Source: Aldrovandia affinis (taxonomy: Eukaryota; Chordata; Actinopteri; Notacanthiformes; Halosauridae). Taken from it: DNA of 64,000 nt. Position 1 is the first letter of the stretch. Every line of letters begins with the position of its first letter. The DNA lies in NCBI GenBank assembly GCA_029706075.1, contig JAINUG010000011.1, positions 8,747,001-8,811,000 of the forward strand, given 5' to 3'. Of this stretch, positions 12,118 to 23,093 are shown piece by piece. Below the pieces are notes generated by a model. That model did no database searches and was not told the origin of the DNA. It worked only from the letters and a program-made list of their open reading frames with translations. Made by a program: the position numbers and the translations under genes.

Positions 12118-12390
12118 TTTTCCCCCATTTTCGTCCAATATGGAATGTCCAATTCTAAGATGTGCTTGCTGCAGCGTCCGCTGTCAATTTGGTAGAGCAC
12201 ATGCGCAAGCACATGCTCTCCTCCGAAACATGTGATGTCAGCCCCTGCTTCTTTTCACACTGCTTCTCTCCTCCCCCCGTTTCGGTCCAGTCTGGAACTA
12301 ATGCAACTGAGCTGATATCGAGGTGTACAGTCAGTGTACGGGTGAGCCCATGTAGCCATCCAAATCAGCTTCCATCACAACATTCCACAC
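12118..12390 (-). mobile_element. Possible degraded tRNA-derived SINE
   Basis: The plus strand reads TTTTCCCCCATTTTCGTCCAATATGG and then a GC-richer body with CTCCTCCGAAACATGTGATG. This matches the 'T-rich tail then CCCCAATTT' layout of the SINE copies at 25.9 and 37.7 kb. Divergence is high and ends are unclear. Confidence 0.3.
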
Positions 12391-13451
12391 GGAGATGATC
12401 AGATGATAATCAGATGTTAAAACAGCACTGGGTGCAGTCAATGGGCTAATGAGCACCTTACCACGTGGGAGAGAGCGTTATGCATTATGAGCTTGGAAAG
12501 ATTTTGAAAACAATGCCACCCGTCTCTGATTTCAGAAGCTAACACAGCCATTGAAACTCCAATGCTTTTTTTATGCAGAGTAGAAATGACACCTTCAAAG
12601 CCGAGAACATTCTGTGTTGTGTGCGGTACAGTGTATGGATGAGGAATTACACTAAAAGAGAAAACACTGAGCAAATACAATTAACACCAGATGCACATTT
12701 TTGTAATGCAACAACAGAACATAATCTGAGTAACTTTCTTCTTTATTTTCATGTTGCATTTGTAATGTGGTTTCATTAACAAGCCTCGAATGTGGCATTA
12801 TCCTCTACCTCTGTAGGAGTAGAGATAGTGATAGGGATGGTAAGGAGAGAAGCTGGAAAGAATAAAACAAGTTTGATGTTCTGTTACCCCCACTGCCCAC
12901 CACTTGATAAGACCCCCCTATTCTGAAGCAGAGTCTAAACCATTAGTAATGGATTCTGTTATTTTTTCAGCAAATAACAGCTCAATGGGTACCTGTGATC
13001 CCTCTACCACACACACACTTCTCAGTCTCTCCCAACACTGGGCCTAACCTGACTCGCACACTTATTTAATGTTCCTAAATAAAGCATAATGGTTTATTTA
13101 ACCATGGATTCTGCACCTTATGCTAAGAATTGCGTATGTTTATCGTGTTTCCAACCCTCGTTACCCAACAGGAAGTAAAGTACTTTGTCCAAACACATGT
13201 AACACATATTAGCACACAATATTTACATTGTTTTTAACCCAGATGTTTTCTTTCTTTCCCAATTTGGCATGCCCACATGTATACCACGTATTGTCAAAAG
13301 TAAATCATTTCATCACATGTTGTAATACAGTATTTATCATATCCTTACACAATGTTATTGCATGCTGTCACATTTAATTAACAGGTATCCACACATATTC
13401 ACATATGATTCAGCTGTGAAATTCATGTTATAATAATATATACGCCTTGGG
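12391..13451. other. Anonymous DNA up to the LTR insertion
   Basis: No gene was recognised. The last five bases (13447-13451, TTGGG) are the left copy of the target duplication of the LTR retrotransposon. Confidence 0.5.
13447..13451. repeat. Target-site duplication, left copy (TTGGG)
   Basis: The same five bases follow the right LTR at 19376-19380. Five bases is the usual length for Ty3/gypsy integration. Confidence 0.85.
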
Positions 13452-14076
13452 TGTGATGGTGGGTTAAGGGATTGGTGTCAATCGCAGAACCCCAGGGGTA
13501 TCGATAAGTTAAACTGTAATTATACAGTTTAACCACAAACTCTGAATAAACAGAGACTAGGAAAAAACAATAACAAAAGGGGGAAAACCGAAAATATCAC
13601 CCAACGGGTGACTAGGTGCCACAAAGACACAAAAAGGAATAACTAAATCACCAACACCGAGTGTTTGAATAAAACGATAAACGGCTAGAAGAGCCCAATA
13701 ACCAGCGAAAGAAAAGAAACCCGAAACACAGTCCACAGACTGTCTAACCGGAAAACCAAACTAACTCAGGGGGAGCGAGTAGGTTTCCTAAATCGGGTAA
13801 CAAGAAAAAGAAGTCCTACATTTGCTAAGAGATGCTTTGTTCCTAGAGTAAGATTCTTTGAGAAGTTTCTTTGAGTAGTATCTTTGAGTAGTATCTTTAA
13901 AAAGACGCTACATACCTTACCGGCTAAATCGTAACAATGGCTTACGATTTCGCATAGAACGAATCCAGGTGTGAGTATTTATAGGAAGGTGATTAGTAAT
14001 TAAGTTCAGGTGAGAACTCTTTAAAGGAAGGCACAACACTGCCATCTGGTGGTGGTTCAGGGGAACAACCGTGACA
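13452..14076 (-). repeat. 3' LTR of the Ty3/gypsy element
   Basis: On the element's strand it starts TGTCACGG and ends CCATCACA, with the TG...CA ends of LTRs. It carries the same TATA sequence (13976-13983) and hairpin as the 5' LTR. Relative to that copy it lacks one A in a run near 13717 and has one extra G near 13903. Confidence 0.93.
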
Positions 14077-14092
14077 GGACCCCCCCCTTAAG
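14077..14092 (-). promoter_or_regulatory. Polypurine tract
   Basis: On the minus strand TTAAGGGGGGGGTCC lies directly against the 3' LTR. A purine run at this place primes plus-strand DNA synthesis in LTR retrotransposons. Confidence 0.8.
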
Positions 14093-14384
14093 GGGCGACT
14101 CCTGACGACCCTTCAGAACCACGCCGGTGAAAATCTTGGATCAAAGATGGATCCAAGATGTGCCGGGACGGGACCCAACTACGCTCCTCAGGACCGTAAC
14201 CCTCCCAGTCCACAAGAAACTGAGTTCCCCTGCCTACTCGCCGCGAAGCCACAATACTCCGTACCGTGTAAGCAGGACCCCCTCCAATGATACGAGGCGG
14301 CGGCGGCGGTACTTCGGGAGACGCTAAGGCGCTAATAAGTAGAGGTTTTATGCGGGATACGTGAAGCGTGGGATGTATCCGCAT
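14088..14384 (-). pseudogene. Chromodomain at the C-terminus of integrase
   Basis: A 98-residue frame contains [34 protein letters not shown] and [12 protein letters not shown], a classic chromodomain that in this retrotransposon class guides integration to chromatin. It follows the integrase core in another frame (frame break between 14384 and about 14480). The TGA at its end lies at the polypurine tract, so the pol gene ends within a few bases of the 3' LTR. It is called a pseudogene because the fusion to integrase is interrupted. Confidence 0.85.
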
Positions 14385-14399
14385 AGATTGAGGAAGCTG

Positions 14400-15440
14400 T
14401 AAGCGAACGGTGACCGGGTTAATTTTATGGGTGATTTTGAAAGGTCAATAAAGCGCGGCGCGAGTTTCCGAGGACTCTACCCGTAACGGCAGATCCGAGT
14501 AGAAAGCCAAACCCGTTGCCCCACCCGATACGATGGAGCTGCCCGCCGACGGCGATTAGCAAACTCTTTTTGGCGATCAACTGCGCGCAACAGTGCCGTA
14601 CGAACCCTCCGCCAGGTAGCCCGACAACGTCGCACAAAGGCCGCTGCGGAGGGAACCCCTGCGTCACCCTCCAGCTCAGGAAACAGAGGAGGTTGAAAAC
14701 CAAACTGAGCCTCGAAAGGAGAGAGACCTGACGACGCATTACGCAGAGTGTTATGGGCGTACTCCGCCCAGGCCAGATGCCGGCTCCACGATGTGGGATT
14801 GGCGGAGGCCAGACACCGGAGAGTGTTTTCCATAGTTTGATTGGTGCGTTCAGTCTGTCCATTGGTCTGTGGGTGAAAGCCGAAGACAGACTGACCGACG
14901 CCCCTAAAAGGGAACAAAGCGCGCGCCAGAATCTGGACGCAAACTGGGGCCCCGATCGGACACTACGTCTTGCGGCAAGCCGTGAAGGCGAAAGACATGG
15001 TCCATCATAAGATGCGCCGTCTCGGCGCAGACGGCAGCAGGAAGCGCAATGAAGTGGGCGGCCTTGGAAAATCGGTCAACTATGACCAAAATAACAGTAT
15101 GACCGTTAGAGCTGGGCAAGCCGGTGTGGCGAAGTCTAAGGCGACATGACTCCAGGGACGGTGAGGAACCGGTAAAGGCCGCAGTAACCCTGACGGTGCC
15201 AGCGGTGACACCTTGTTGCGAGCACAAATATTACAGGCAGCAACAAACTCCCGCACGTCCCTCTCCATACCCCGCCACCAGAACCGTCTACCCAGGAAAT
15301 CGTGCGTACGGTGTACGCCTGGGTGACCTGTGAGCCGAGAGGAGTGACCCCACTGCAGTACCTGGGCGCGAGCTCCTGAGGAACGAAGAGGCACCCCGTG
15401 GACCCCCACCAGGATCAGGCTCAAGGCGTTGGGCCTCATG
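14400..15440 (-). pseudogene. Integrase region (zinc-binding and catalytic core)
   Basis: Three minus-strand frames overlap. 15439-15080 holds the HHCC zinc-binding part ([18 protein letters not shown], then CNICARNK). 15227-14904 holds the catalytic-core start ([12 protein letters not shown], then DVVSDRG), with the two Asp of the DDE triad. 14917-14477 holds [17 protein letters not shown] with the Glu, followed by WAEYAHNT and a region ending [10 protein letters not shown], like a GPY/F module. The enzyme would insert the cDNA into the genome. The frame changes near 15150 and 14910, and again before the chromodomain. Order and motifs are clear; the reading frame is not intact. Confidence 0.88.
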
Positions 15441-16960
15441 CACCACTCTTTCTATCTCCCATAAAACCGGAGATAAAATCTGTGCGGTGGGAATAATGGG
15501 TGTGGGCGGATGATCCCGTTCGGACCCATCGTACAAGCGCGACAAGGCGTCAGGTTTAATATTTTTTGAACCAGGACGGTAAGTCAACAAAAAATGAAAC
15601 CTAGTAAAAAATAATGCCCATCGAGCTTGCCGCGAATTACGACGTTGAGTCCCCTGGATGTATTCTAAATTTTTTTATGATCTGTCCAGACCGTAAAGGG
15701 ATGTTCCGCCCCCTCTAGCCAATGACGCCATTCCTCCAGCGCCATTTTAACCGCTAATAACTCCCGATCCCGACATTGTAATTCCTCTCGGCAGGCGAAA
15801 GGCTCCGAAAAATACGCGCACGGATGAACCTTTTGGTCCATGGCCGACCGCTGGGACAGTATAGCCCCTACCCCTAGCTCAGAGGCGTCAACCTCTACAA
15901 TGAAAGGTAACGATGGATTGGGAGAAATTAAAATGGGTTCAGAACAGAATCTTTTTTTTAGTTCAGCGAATGCCGCCTCCGCTTTAGGAGACCATTGGAA
16001 CCGAGAGGGAACCGTTGTCTTTTTGGTAAGCGCCGTGATGGGAGCGACCACTGAACTAAAATTACGGATAAACCGTCTATAAAAATTTGCGAACCCCAGA
16101 AACCGCTGCACCTGTTTAACAGAACCCGGAGCAGGCCAATCCCTGACCGCAGTCACTTTATTGGGGTCCATTTGGATCCTGCCCTCTGCGACAATGAATC
16201 CTAGGAAGGACACTGAAGGTACATGAAACACACATTTCTCTGCTTTTACAAATAATTGGGCTTCTAACAAGCATTTTAATACCTGTCTGACGTGTTTCAC
16301 GTGCTCAGAAAGAGAATTGGAGAAAATCAAAATGTCGTCAAGATAAACGAACACCGATTTCTCCAACATCTCTCTGAGTACGTCATTAACAAACGCCTGG
16401 AAGACAGCCGGCGCGCACGTGAGGCCGAATGGCATAACCAGGTATTCATAATGACCATTGTGCGTATTAAATGCTGTTTTCCACTCATCACCCTGACGGA
16501 TGCGAACCAAATTATATGCGTTGCGAAGGTCCAACTTAGAAAAAATAGACGCTCCTTGGAGACGTTGAAGCGGAGTTCATAAGTGGAAGAGGTACCGATT
16601 CTTTATGGTAATATTATTTAACCCTCTATAATCGATACACGGTCGTAATCCCCCATCCTTTTTTCCGACAAAAAAGAACCCCGCCCCAGCAGGAGACGTG
16701 GATGGCCTGATAAAACCATTAGTTAGAGATTCGAAATGTATCTCTTCATAGCCGCACTCTCAGGTATAGATAGTGAATATAGGGATCACGTGGGGGAACT
16801 GTGCCTGGGTGAAGCTCAATAGCGCAATCATAAGACCGGTGCGGAGGTAGCTTGGTAGCCCTTTGCTTACTAAACACCTCGCTAAGATCGGAATAAGTCT
16901 TTGGAATGCCGGAAGGTAGCGAGTAGCATTCCACACTCATGAGTTCCATTCCCTCCTTAT
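15288..16960 (-). pseudogene. Reverse transcriptase and RNase H
   Basis: The N-terminal RT part (16949-16746) reads [19 protein letters not shown], typical of the Ty3/gypsy RT entry region. The main frame, 16534-15665 (289 residues), has [19 protein letters not shown] and the catalytic YLDD (codons at 16334-16345). Next come [12 protein letters not shown] and the RNase H start [18 protein letters not shown]. The E of RNase H is in CRDRELLAV and the next D in WTDHK. The frame then breaks, and RNase H continues in 15590-15288 with YRPGSKNIKPDALSR. Breaks lie at about 16750-16540 and 15665-15590. The polymerase copies genomic RNA into DNA, primed here probably by the transcript's own 5' end. Confidence 0.9.
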
Positions 16961-17226
16961 CCCTTGAAACTCGTGCTCAATGGGGGCAGTTCGGAATTTT
17001 TATGGGAATCGGAACTGGAGTAGCTAACCGATCTTTTCGGAACTCGTGAATAATTGGGCTCATCGTCCGTAGACGGCATGTCTGCCTCTAAAGAATCAAA
17101 GGTAAGGATTCCAGGTCACTAATCTCCTCGGCCGTGGACTCCTCCAGTGGGACTTCCCAAGCACACTGAGGATCCCATTCGAGTTCGTTCTCCGTCTCAT
17201 TGGAGTGTACGGATGAGGGAGCATGA

Positions 17227-17650
17227 TTAGGCGAACAGTAAGTAGATTCGTCGGTCTCGAATCGGTCTCGTGATTTTAGACCCACCGAAACCGGAAGACG
17301 ACGGAATAAAAGGTAAACAACCAAGAGAACACTGATCCCCCCATTGAACAATAGGGTTTTTATGACTACCCCAGTTCACCTGTGGTTGATGTTTTATTAA
17401 CCAGGAGTGTCCGAGAACTAATGGGTACGTAGGCGACTCGACCAAAAAAAACTTAATTTGTTCTGTGTGTTCGCCGTAAGCGATCCGCATGTTTACAGTC
17501 TCCGTGGATTCCTTAATGCGACCGGAACCCAGCGGACGACCATCAAGAGCGGTAACACCACAAGATTGTGAAAGAACCCGAATAGGTAAGTGAATTCCTT
17601 TAGCCCACCCGGAGTCCACAAAACAATCAACAGCTCCTGAATCAAGAAAC
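17227..17650 (-). pseudogene. Aspartic protease region
   Basis: Reading the minus strand just upstream of 17619 gives FLDSGA, the D-S-G active site of retropepsins. Further on comes YPLVLGHSWL, matching the 'hydrophobic-hydrophobic-LG' block of the C-terminal half. The protease would process Gag and Pol. A second frame (17351-17088) overlaps the end and probably continues the protein after a frameshift. A poorly conserved linker to RT follows to about 16960. Confidence 0.8.
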
Positions 17651-17654
17651 GCGT

Positions 17655-18737
17655 TTATTTTAATGTTTTGTCTCCCCAGGATAGTTCAACAGGAATGAAG
17701 GTTCGGAAGAAAGAGGACTGATGTCTCACTACCGGCCTCCGGCCCGATGATGAGACTATTCGTTTTCCCTTAAGTGTGGAACAATTTTTAATAACGTGAC
17801 CCGTCAGTCGACAGTACCGACAAAAGTCCGCATCCCCTCTGGCGGGACCGAAAACTAGCACTGTCTACTTCCATGGGTTCGTCTGCTTTGCCCAAGCGCT
17901 TAGGAAACAGAGGTAAGAACCCTTTCGTAGGTACCAGGTGCTCTCTGTCCCCTCTCTCTCGCTGGCGTTCCTAATACGGTTATCGATCCGTATAGCGATG
18001 GTAATTAGTTCATCTAGTGAATCGGGAATGCCAATGGTAGCTAGTGCGTCTCTCACCGGATCAGATAGCGCGTTAGTAAACAACGTTATGAGAGGATTCT
18101 CAGGCCACCCTGTAACTCCCGCGAGAGTACGGAAGGAAATCGAGAATTCCGCCACGCTTTGGTTACCCTGGCGCATGCGCGTCAATTTAGTCGCAGATTC
18201 GCTGTCGTGAAGCTCGTGGTGAAAACCAACTCCATTCTCTTCATTAAACCCAGCGAGTCTGTCAATACCGGTGCTTGAGAGAGCGAATAAGAGGTACTGC
18301 CCACTCGAGAGCTGCCCCGATAATAATGATAGCACGAGTGCCACTCGCGACTCCTCTGAGCTATATCTAGATGGCTGAGTCTGGAAAACGATTTGGCACT
18401 GAGCTAAAAACCCCGACATTTACCGGACTCGCCGCTAAAACGAGGAGGAAGCTGAATTTTGCCTCTCGTAATCCCTCTCCCCAGGTGTGCCCCAGCGAGG
18501 AGTGACGACCGGATTAGGACCGGCGAATCCTACCGCAGTTTGGGGACGACCGTCGACCATTGTCTGGATCAAGCCCTCCAGACTTTGAACAGACGAGACA
18601 ATACTAGCCTGGTTGTTTTGCATGACTCGTTGTTGTTCTAATAAAATTTCTATGGTCGTTCTCTGTCTCTCCATTTCTCTGCTTTGCAACTCTGCCATTT
18701 GTTCGATACCGCGGGGATCCGCTGACGCCGTGTTCAT
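17655..18737 (-). pseudogene. gag (capsid and zinc knuckle)
   Basis: The ATG (codon 18735-18737, MNTASADPRG) lies one base after the putative primer-binding site. The frame stops at 18435-18437 and resumes as FLAQCQIVFQTQPSRYSSEE, a capsid-like block of Ty3/gypsy Gag, to 17865. A further piece (17861-17655) carries CRYCRLTGHVIKNC, a CX2CX4HX4C zinc knuckle that binds RNA. The first stop is bracketed by two T-rich runs (the minus-strand T runs at about 18437-18440 and 18405-18409) where one-base changes alter the frame. Gag would assemble the virus-like particle. The start is chosen for its position right after the primer site. Confidence 0.82.
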
Positions 18738-18738
18738 G

Positions 18739-18749
18739 GCGAAATCGTA
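18739..18749 (-). promoter_or_regulatory. Primer-binding site, self-priming type
   Basis: One base inside the 5' LTR the minus strand reads TACGATTTCGC. It is the exact reverse complement of GCGAAATCGTA at 19252-19242 in the 5' LTR, about 30 bases downstream of a TATA box. No match to a usual tRNA 3' end (…TGG) is seen next to the LTR. In Tf1/sushi-type elements the first 11 bases of the RNA fold back on such a site. Confidence 0.75.
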
Positions 18750-19224
18750 CTGTGATGGTGGGTTAAGGGATTGGTGTCAATCGCAGAACCCCAGGGGTAT
18801 CGATAAGTTAAACTGTAATTATACAGTTTAACCACAAACTCTGAATAAACAGAGACTAGGAAAAAACAATAACAAAAGGGGGAAAACCGAAAATATCACC
18901 CAACGGGTGACTAGGTGCCACAAAGACACAAAAAGGAATAACTAAATCACCAACACCGAGTGTTTGAATAAAACGATAAACGGCTAGAAGAGCCCAATAA
19001 CCAGCGAAAGAAAAGAAAACCCGAAACACAGTCCACAGACTGTCTAACCGGAAAACCAAACTAACTCAGGGGGAGCGAGTAGGTTTCCTAAATCGGGTAA
19101 CAAGAAAAAGAAGTCCTACATTTGCTAAGAGATGCTTTGTTCCTAGAGTAAGATTCTTTGAGAAGTTTCTTTGAGTAGTATCTTTGAGTAGTATCTTTAA
19201 AAAACGCTACATACCTTACCGGCT

Positions 19225-19249
19225 AAATCGTAACAATGGCTTACGATTT
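19225..19249 (-). promoter_or_regulatory. Hairpin at the presumed RNA 5' end
   Basis: AAATCGTAA, a 7-base loop, and TTACGATTT form a perfect 9-base stem. It overlaps the 11 bases that can pair with the primer site, so the two pairings exclude each other. The same structure is in the 3' LTR. Confidence 0.7.
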
Positions 19250-19274
19250 CGCATAGAACGAATCCAGGTGTGAG

Positions 19275-19282
19275 TATTTATA
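19275..19282 (-). promoter_or_regulatory. TATA box of the LTR promoter
   Basis: TATAAATA on the minus strand. The first base is about 30 bases upstream of GCGAAATCGTA, placing the transcription start at about 19252-19254. Confidence 0.75.
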
Positions 19283-19375
19283 GGAAGGTGATTAGTAATT
19301 AAGTTCAGGTGAGAACTCTTTAAAGGAAGGCACAACACTGCCATCTGGTGGTGGTTCAGGGGAACAACCGTGACA

Positions 19376-21132
19376 TTGGGTATTCAAGGCAAAATAATAA
19401 TAATATTATTGTGTGCATTGCTGTGTACATATCCTTGTGTGTGTGATGTTCTTTCCTTCCAGACCTTCAACACATTCTGTGAACAAAATATGTGGATAAT
19501 AAGGACATGTGACAGGGTGCACTACAGAGTCCTGTGGAGGCCACAGGCTTTTCCAACCCAGCCAGGATCCAGGTTTTCTAGTTTTCAGACCATTCAGAGC
19601 AGTGCCAATTTGGGTGAGAGCAGTGCATCGTGGGACGCGTGCTTGCTGCGCCTGGCCGAGGCAGATAAGGCCCTGTGGCGGCACAGCTTGGAAAATCTGG
19701 GGTGGACTGCTACCCTCTCTCAGCCGCTGCCATGCCGCCATGCCGGGTGGATTAGCATGACATGGACAGGGTCTGCTGAAAGCGTGTTTTATAGCTGAGC
19801 ATCAGAATGTAATTGAAGTGTTTGGATTAGGTGGAGAGGTACTCTGACAAGGACTGGGGCCTAACAAACAGAGTGCAAACAGAGATAGCCTAACACAGAG
19901 TGCCAAGGATAACTCAGCCTAAAACAGAGTGCTAAATAATGATAGCCAAACACAGATAGCCAGAGATAACTCAACCTAACACAGAGTGTTGAACAGCTGA
20001 TGGCACATTTGCATGATGTTTCTGACAGTGCTGCAGCTGTTAGCCACAGGAATACACATGGGTAGGTGCTGTGAAATTATGTCTCAATCATATGTCCAGC
20101 TAAAAATAAAATATATACATGTATATGGGTGACCTGTCTGCCAAAGTAAGTGTGACAGGGCAGTGGAAGAGAGAATGAGACCCCTTGGGAATGTACTGTA
20201 TGGTACAGGCTACTTTAAAGGCAATGTTAAGCCCTGGTTAAAATTTTAACCACAATTTAGTGCTACTTTTACAGTCTGGCGAGTTCATTTTGGTGATTTT
20301 AACTCCGTTAAACGCGAAGGACAATGGTTATTTCATCCAGGCCTGTCACCTAAAGACATATTGTGTGACACTCTCTGGGTAATAATTAATGGTTATGAAT
20401 TTTTCTTATCTCTGTAAGAAAACTGCTGCTCTTTTAACCACTCACCAATCAGACTATGCGCATTTACCTGTGTTCATTTACAAATAAAAACATGATCTGT
20501 TTATGACAAACACACTCTCTGTGATCAACACTGCATTTCAGAGAGATTATTGTGCAGTTATGTGTGTTTTTCATCCGCCCTGTTGCAGCCAGGATTTATG
20601 TTACCTGGCTGCAACATTGATACACTTTCATAAATAATCAAAAGCAATGCAGGAGCTTCCTGCGGAAGGTGAATGCGCTACACTTCACAAAGGTGGGGAA
20701 ATTACATGTTTTATGCAAATGGAGTGAGATAATTAAAGAGGGAATTGTATCTCTCTCCACAGTTGCTCTTTTTCACTGAGTGATAATTTGCCTGGAAGTT
20801 TAATTGCTTTTTTATTATTATTTCTCTCGTTTCGGAAGGATACATACCCATCTACAGAGATCAGGGGCACTACAGAGAGGAGAGCGTGTTTACTCTCTGA
20901 TCTCCTCTCGACAACTCAGCCTTATTTACACCTACTCAGACAACGGGGGATACCTTGTGTCTAGAGAGTCACTAAACATACATCACCACGTCTTCCCTGA
21001 ATATATTTTCACAAACAGTGGTGCCAGAGAGCTTTGTACTATAATGACCTCTGTTTTCTCCAGTCAGAGGCGTGAAATACTGTGTTGGGAAATACCTGAC
21101 TGTCAGAAGGGAGATCGGTGTACATGAACAAC
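19376..21132. other. Anonymous DNA with degenerate 'AACACAGAGTGC' repeats
   Basis: At about 19860-19990 the phrase CTAACACAGAGTG recurs four or five times at irregular spacing, with GATAGCC and GATAACTCA between. No gene was recognised in the rest. Confidence 0.45.
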
Positions 21133-21235
21133 TGTGGTGTTGAAGCTTCACCAGTCAACATGAACGAAAATGGCCATGGTGTTGAAGCTTCACCAGTCAA
21201 TATGAATGAAAAGGACTATGGTGTTGACAGGGTAA
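21133..21235. repeat. ~48-base minisatellite, two to three copies
   Basis: GGTGTTGAAGCTTCACCAGT followed by CAACATGAACGAAAATGGCC is repeated with few changes and then begins a third time (GGTGTTGACAGGG). Confidence 0.75.
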
Positions 21236-22837
21236 CTGGTCTACATGAGTGACAGTGCTGTTGAAAAATGGCCAATGTCTGCATGACAGAATATATTTTT
21301 TACATTTAACACATTTTTATCCCATATTTCTTTTCTCTCTCTCAATGTAGCGCACCCAGCTGTATTCATGGGCCTGTCTCATCGCTGCAACACCCTCCAT
21401 ACATTTGGGAGAGCGCAGACAAACACATGTTGTGTGTGCTGCCAGCCAATAATTCTTTTCACTCTGTCAGAGTGCACTGCACGCGCAGCTACTGCAGGCA
21501 GACTGCAAGTGCTCCATCAACCAGAGGGGGAACTCCTGCACGGTTAAAACGAACGATCATGCACCACCCTGTGGGGCGACCAGGGCTGCTCTTTGACCGG
21601 TGCCACAGATCTTCACCAAAACGTTACAGTGATCTTTGGGCATGTTGACTGGAGCTTGGGATTCTCAGTACATCCTCACAAGAAAAAGCCTAAATCCAGT
21701 GATGTGAGCAAAACCCAGGAGCTTATGTTTGTTTAGACGTGCTGTATCATGGACACGACAAGCACCCGCCGCAAACATGATTTCAGCATATGGCTTGTCA
21801 AACTGTGGCCAAACCCCGATCCCGGGTTTCATTTTCAAAAAAGGCAGTGCAACTTGACTCTCTCCAGACAATGCCTTATTTACCTCCAGGGAAGAAACCC
21901 AAGGACTACTAGAATGTCCTTACAAAGATGAAATGTGCTAATCTCTCCTTTATGCGCTGCTGTATAATCCTATTCCAACACCCCCCCCCCACTAAACACA
22001 CACTCACTCTTTGTCAGTGGAGCCCAGGGACATACAATAACAGCACGGTCCCATTGGGTTTTGTATTCTCTCCATCTTTCTCTTTTCCCTCTCCCTCTCT
22101 CTCTCCCTCTCTCCCATGTTCCCTTTCTTTCTCTCTCTCTCTCTTCTATGAGGTCACATGGGTCCCTTGCCTCTCTTTCACCTGCCTCTTTTTATCTGCT
22201 CAGTTCCTCCCTCTCTTTTTCTTTCTCACTTCCATTTTCTCTCACTTGTTCTCCATACCTTGCACTCCCTCACCTTTTCCCTCTCTCTCTCTTTGTTGTT
22301 CATTCTCTTACAGTTTCATTCCTCTATGCCTAGAGCACAATATTTCATCCTGAACTGTGCACTGATAATAGCCGTTGTGCTGAAATACAGGTGCATTCAC
22401 GCTGAAACTGAGCAATAGTTTATGCACTGAAGCGTGCCGGGTCTCTCGTGAGCACACAAATACGGGCTGTGTTGCAAACCTTTCTCCTGAAATCATATTG
22501 AGCCTTAAGCTGCCAAGCGGATCATTGCTAAAGTTGCTCAACATGGGTGCAGGCTGGGCCCTACAGTTACAGGTTTGAGCCCATGCTATATCATTAGCTA
22601 ATTCTAATCTTTCTCATCTCTGCCCAGTTTGGTTGTTTTGTGGTTAACAATAAAGGGTTGGGGAGTGCAGTGGGGGGTATGTCAATAAAAACATGATGAT
22701 GTGCAAATTTCATGTATGATGTGTTTTCGTACACCCAGACCACTTCTTAACTCAAACGCAGGGCATAGTTTGGTGATGTTATTAATGCGCACATATGAAC
22801 AGATAGGTTAGATATGGGATAAATCATCATGCAACAC
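21236..22837. other. Anonymous DNA with pyrimidine-rich patch at 22060-22300
   Basis: A CT-rich low-complexity stretch lies at 22060-22300, giving serine/leucine-rich spurious frames. No gene was recognised. Confidence 0.5.
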
Positions 22838-23093
22838 TGCTTTGTGGATGTTCTGTATTTCACCTCACTCTGAGACAATTCATTCAAGAGACAACTATTT
22901 GAAATACAACCCATATTCAACTAAGCAGTTCAAAGTGTATGAGCATTGTACTTTTAAGGAGTGGAGATGGTTTCTTTCATTTATGTGCATTGAACCACTC
23001 CTTACAGTATATATACTTATACTGTATATACGTATGTATACAAGTAAATGATTTGTCTCAGAGTGAGGTGAAATACAGAACATGCACAAAGCA
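22838..23093. mobile_element. MITE with ~45-base terminal inverted repeats
   Basis: The left end TGCTTTGTGGATGTTCTGTA continues through TTTCACCTCACTCTGAGACA. Its reverse complement closes the element at about 23047-23093, with two or three mismatches. The 256-base unit encodes nothing. Flanks give no clear target duplication. Confidence 0.75.

Larger units (their letters stand above)
13452..19375 (-). mobile_element. Ty3/gypsy LTR retrotransposon, chromodomain type, full length
   Basis: A 5,924-base element read on the minus strand. Two 625-base LTRs bound it (13452-14076 and 18751-19375); they differ by only two one-base indels and no substitution. The element sits between direct copies of TTGGG (13447-13451, 19376-19380). 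The order gag, protease, reverse transcriptase, RNase H, integrase, chromodomain is that of Ty3/gypsy chromoviruses, to which the fish sushi elements belong. The primer site fits self-priming rather than a tRNA. The coding part switches frame many times, so this copy cannot make intact proteins as read, which is odd beside the near-identical LTRs. Confidence 0.93.
18751..19375 (-). repeat. 5' LTR of the Ty3/gypsy element
   Basis: 625 bases, TG...CA ends on the element's strand, identical to the 3' LTR apart from two one-base indels. It contains the promoter, the presumed transcript start and a hairpin. Confidence 0.93.

Noticed and set aside
15840-16582. Plus-strand frames inside the retrotransposon
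   Set aside because: They are antisense shadows of reverse transcriptase and RNase H.
21928-22353. 141-residue frame
   Set aside because: It is a CT-rich low-complexity translation with two other frames open in parallel.
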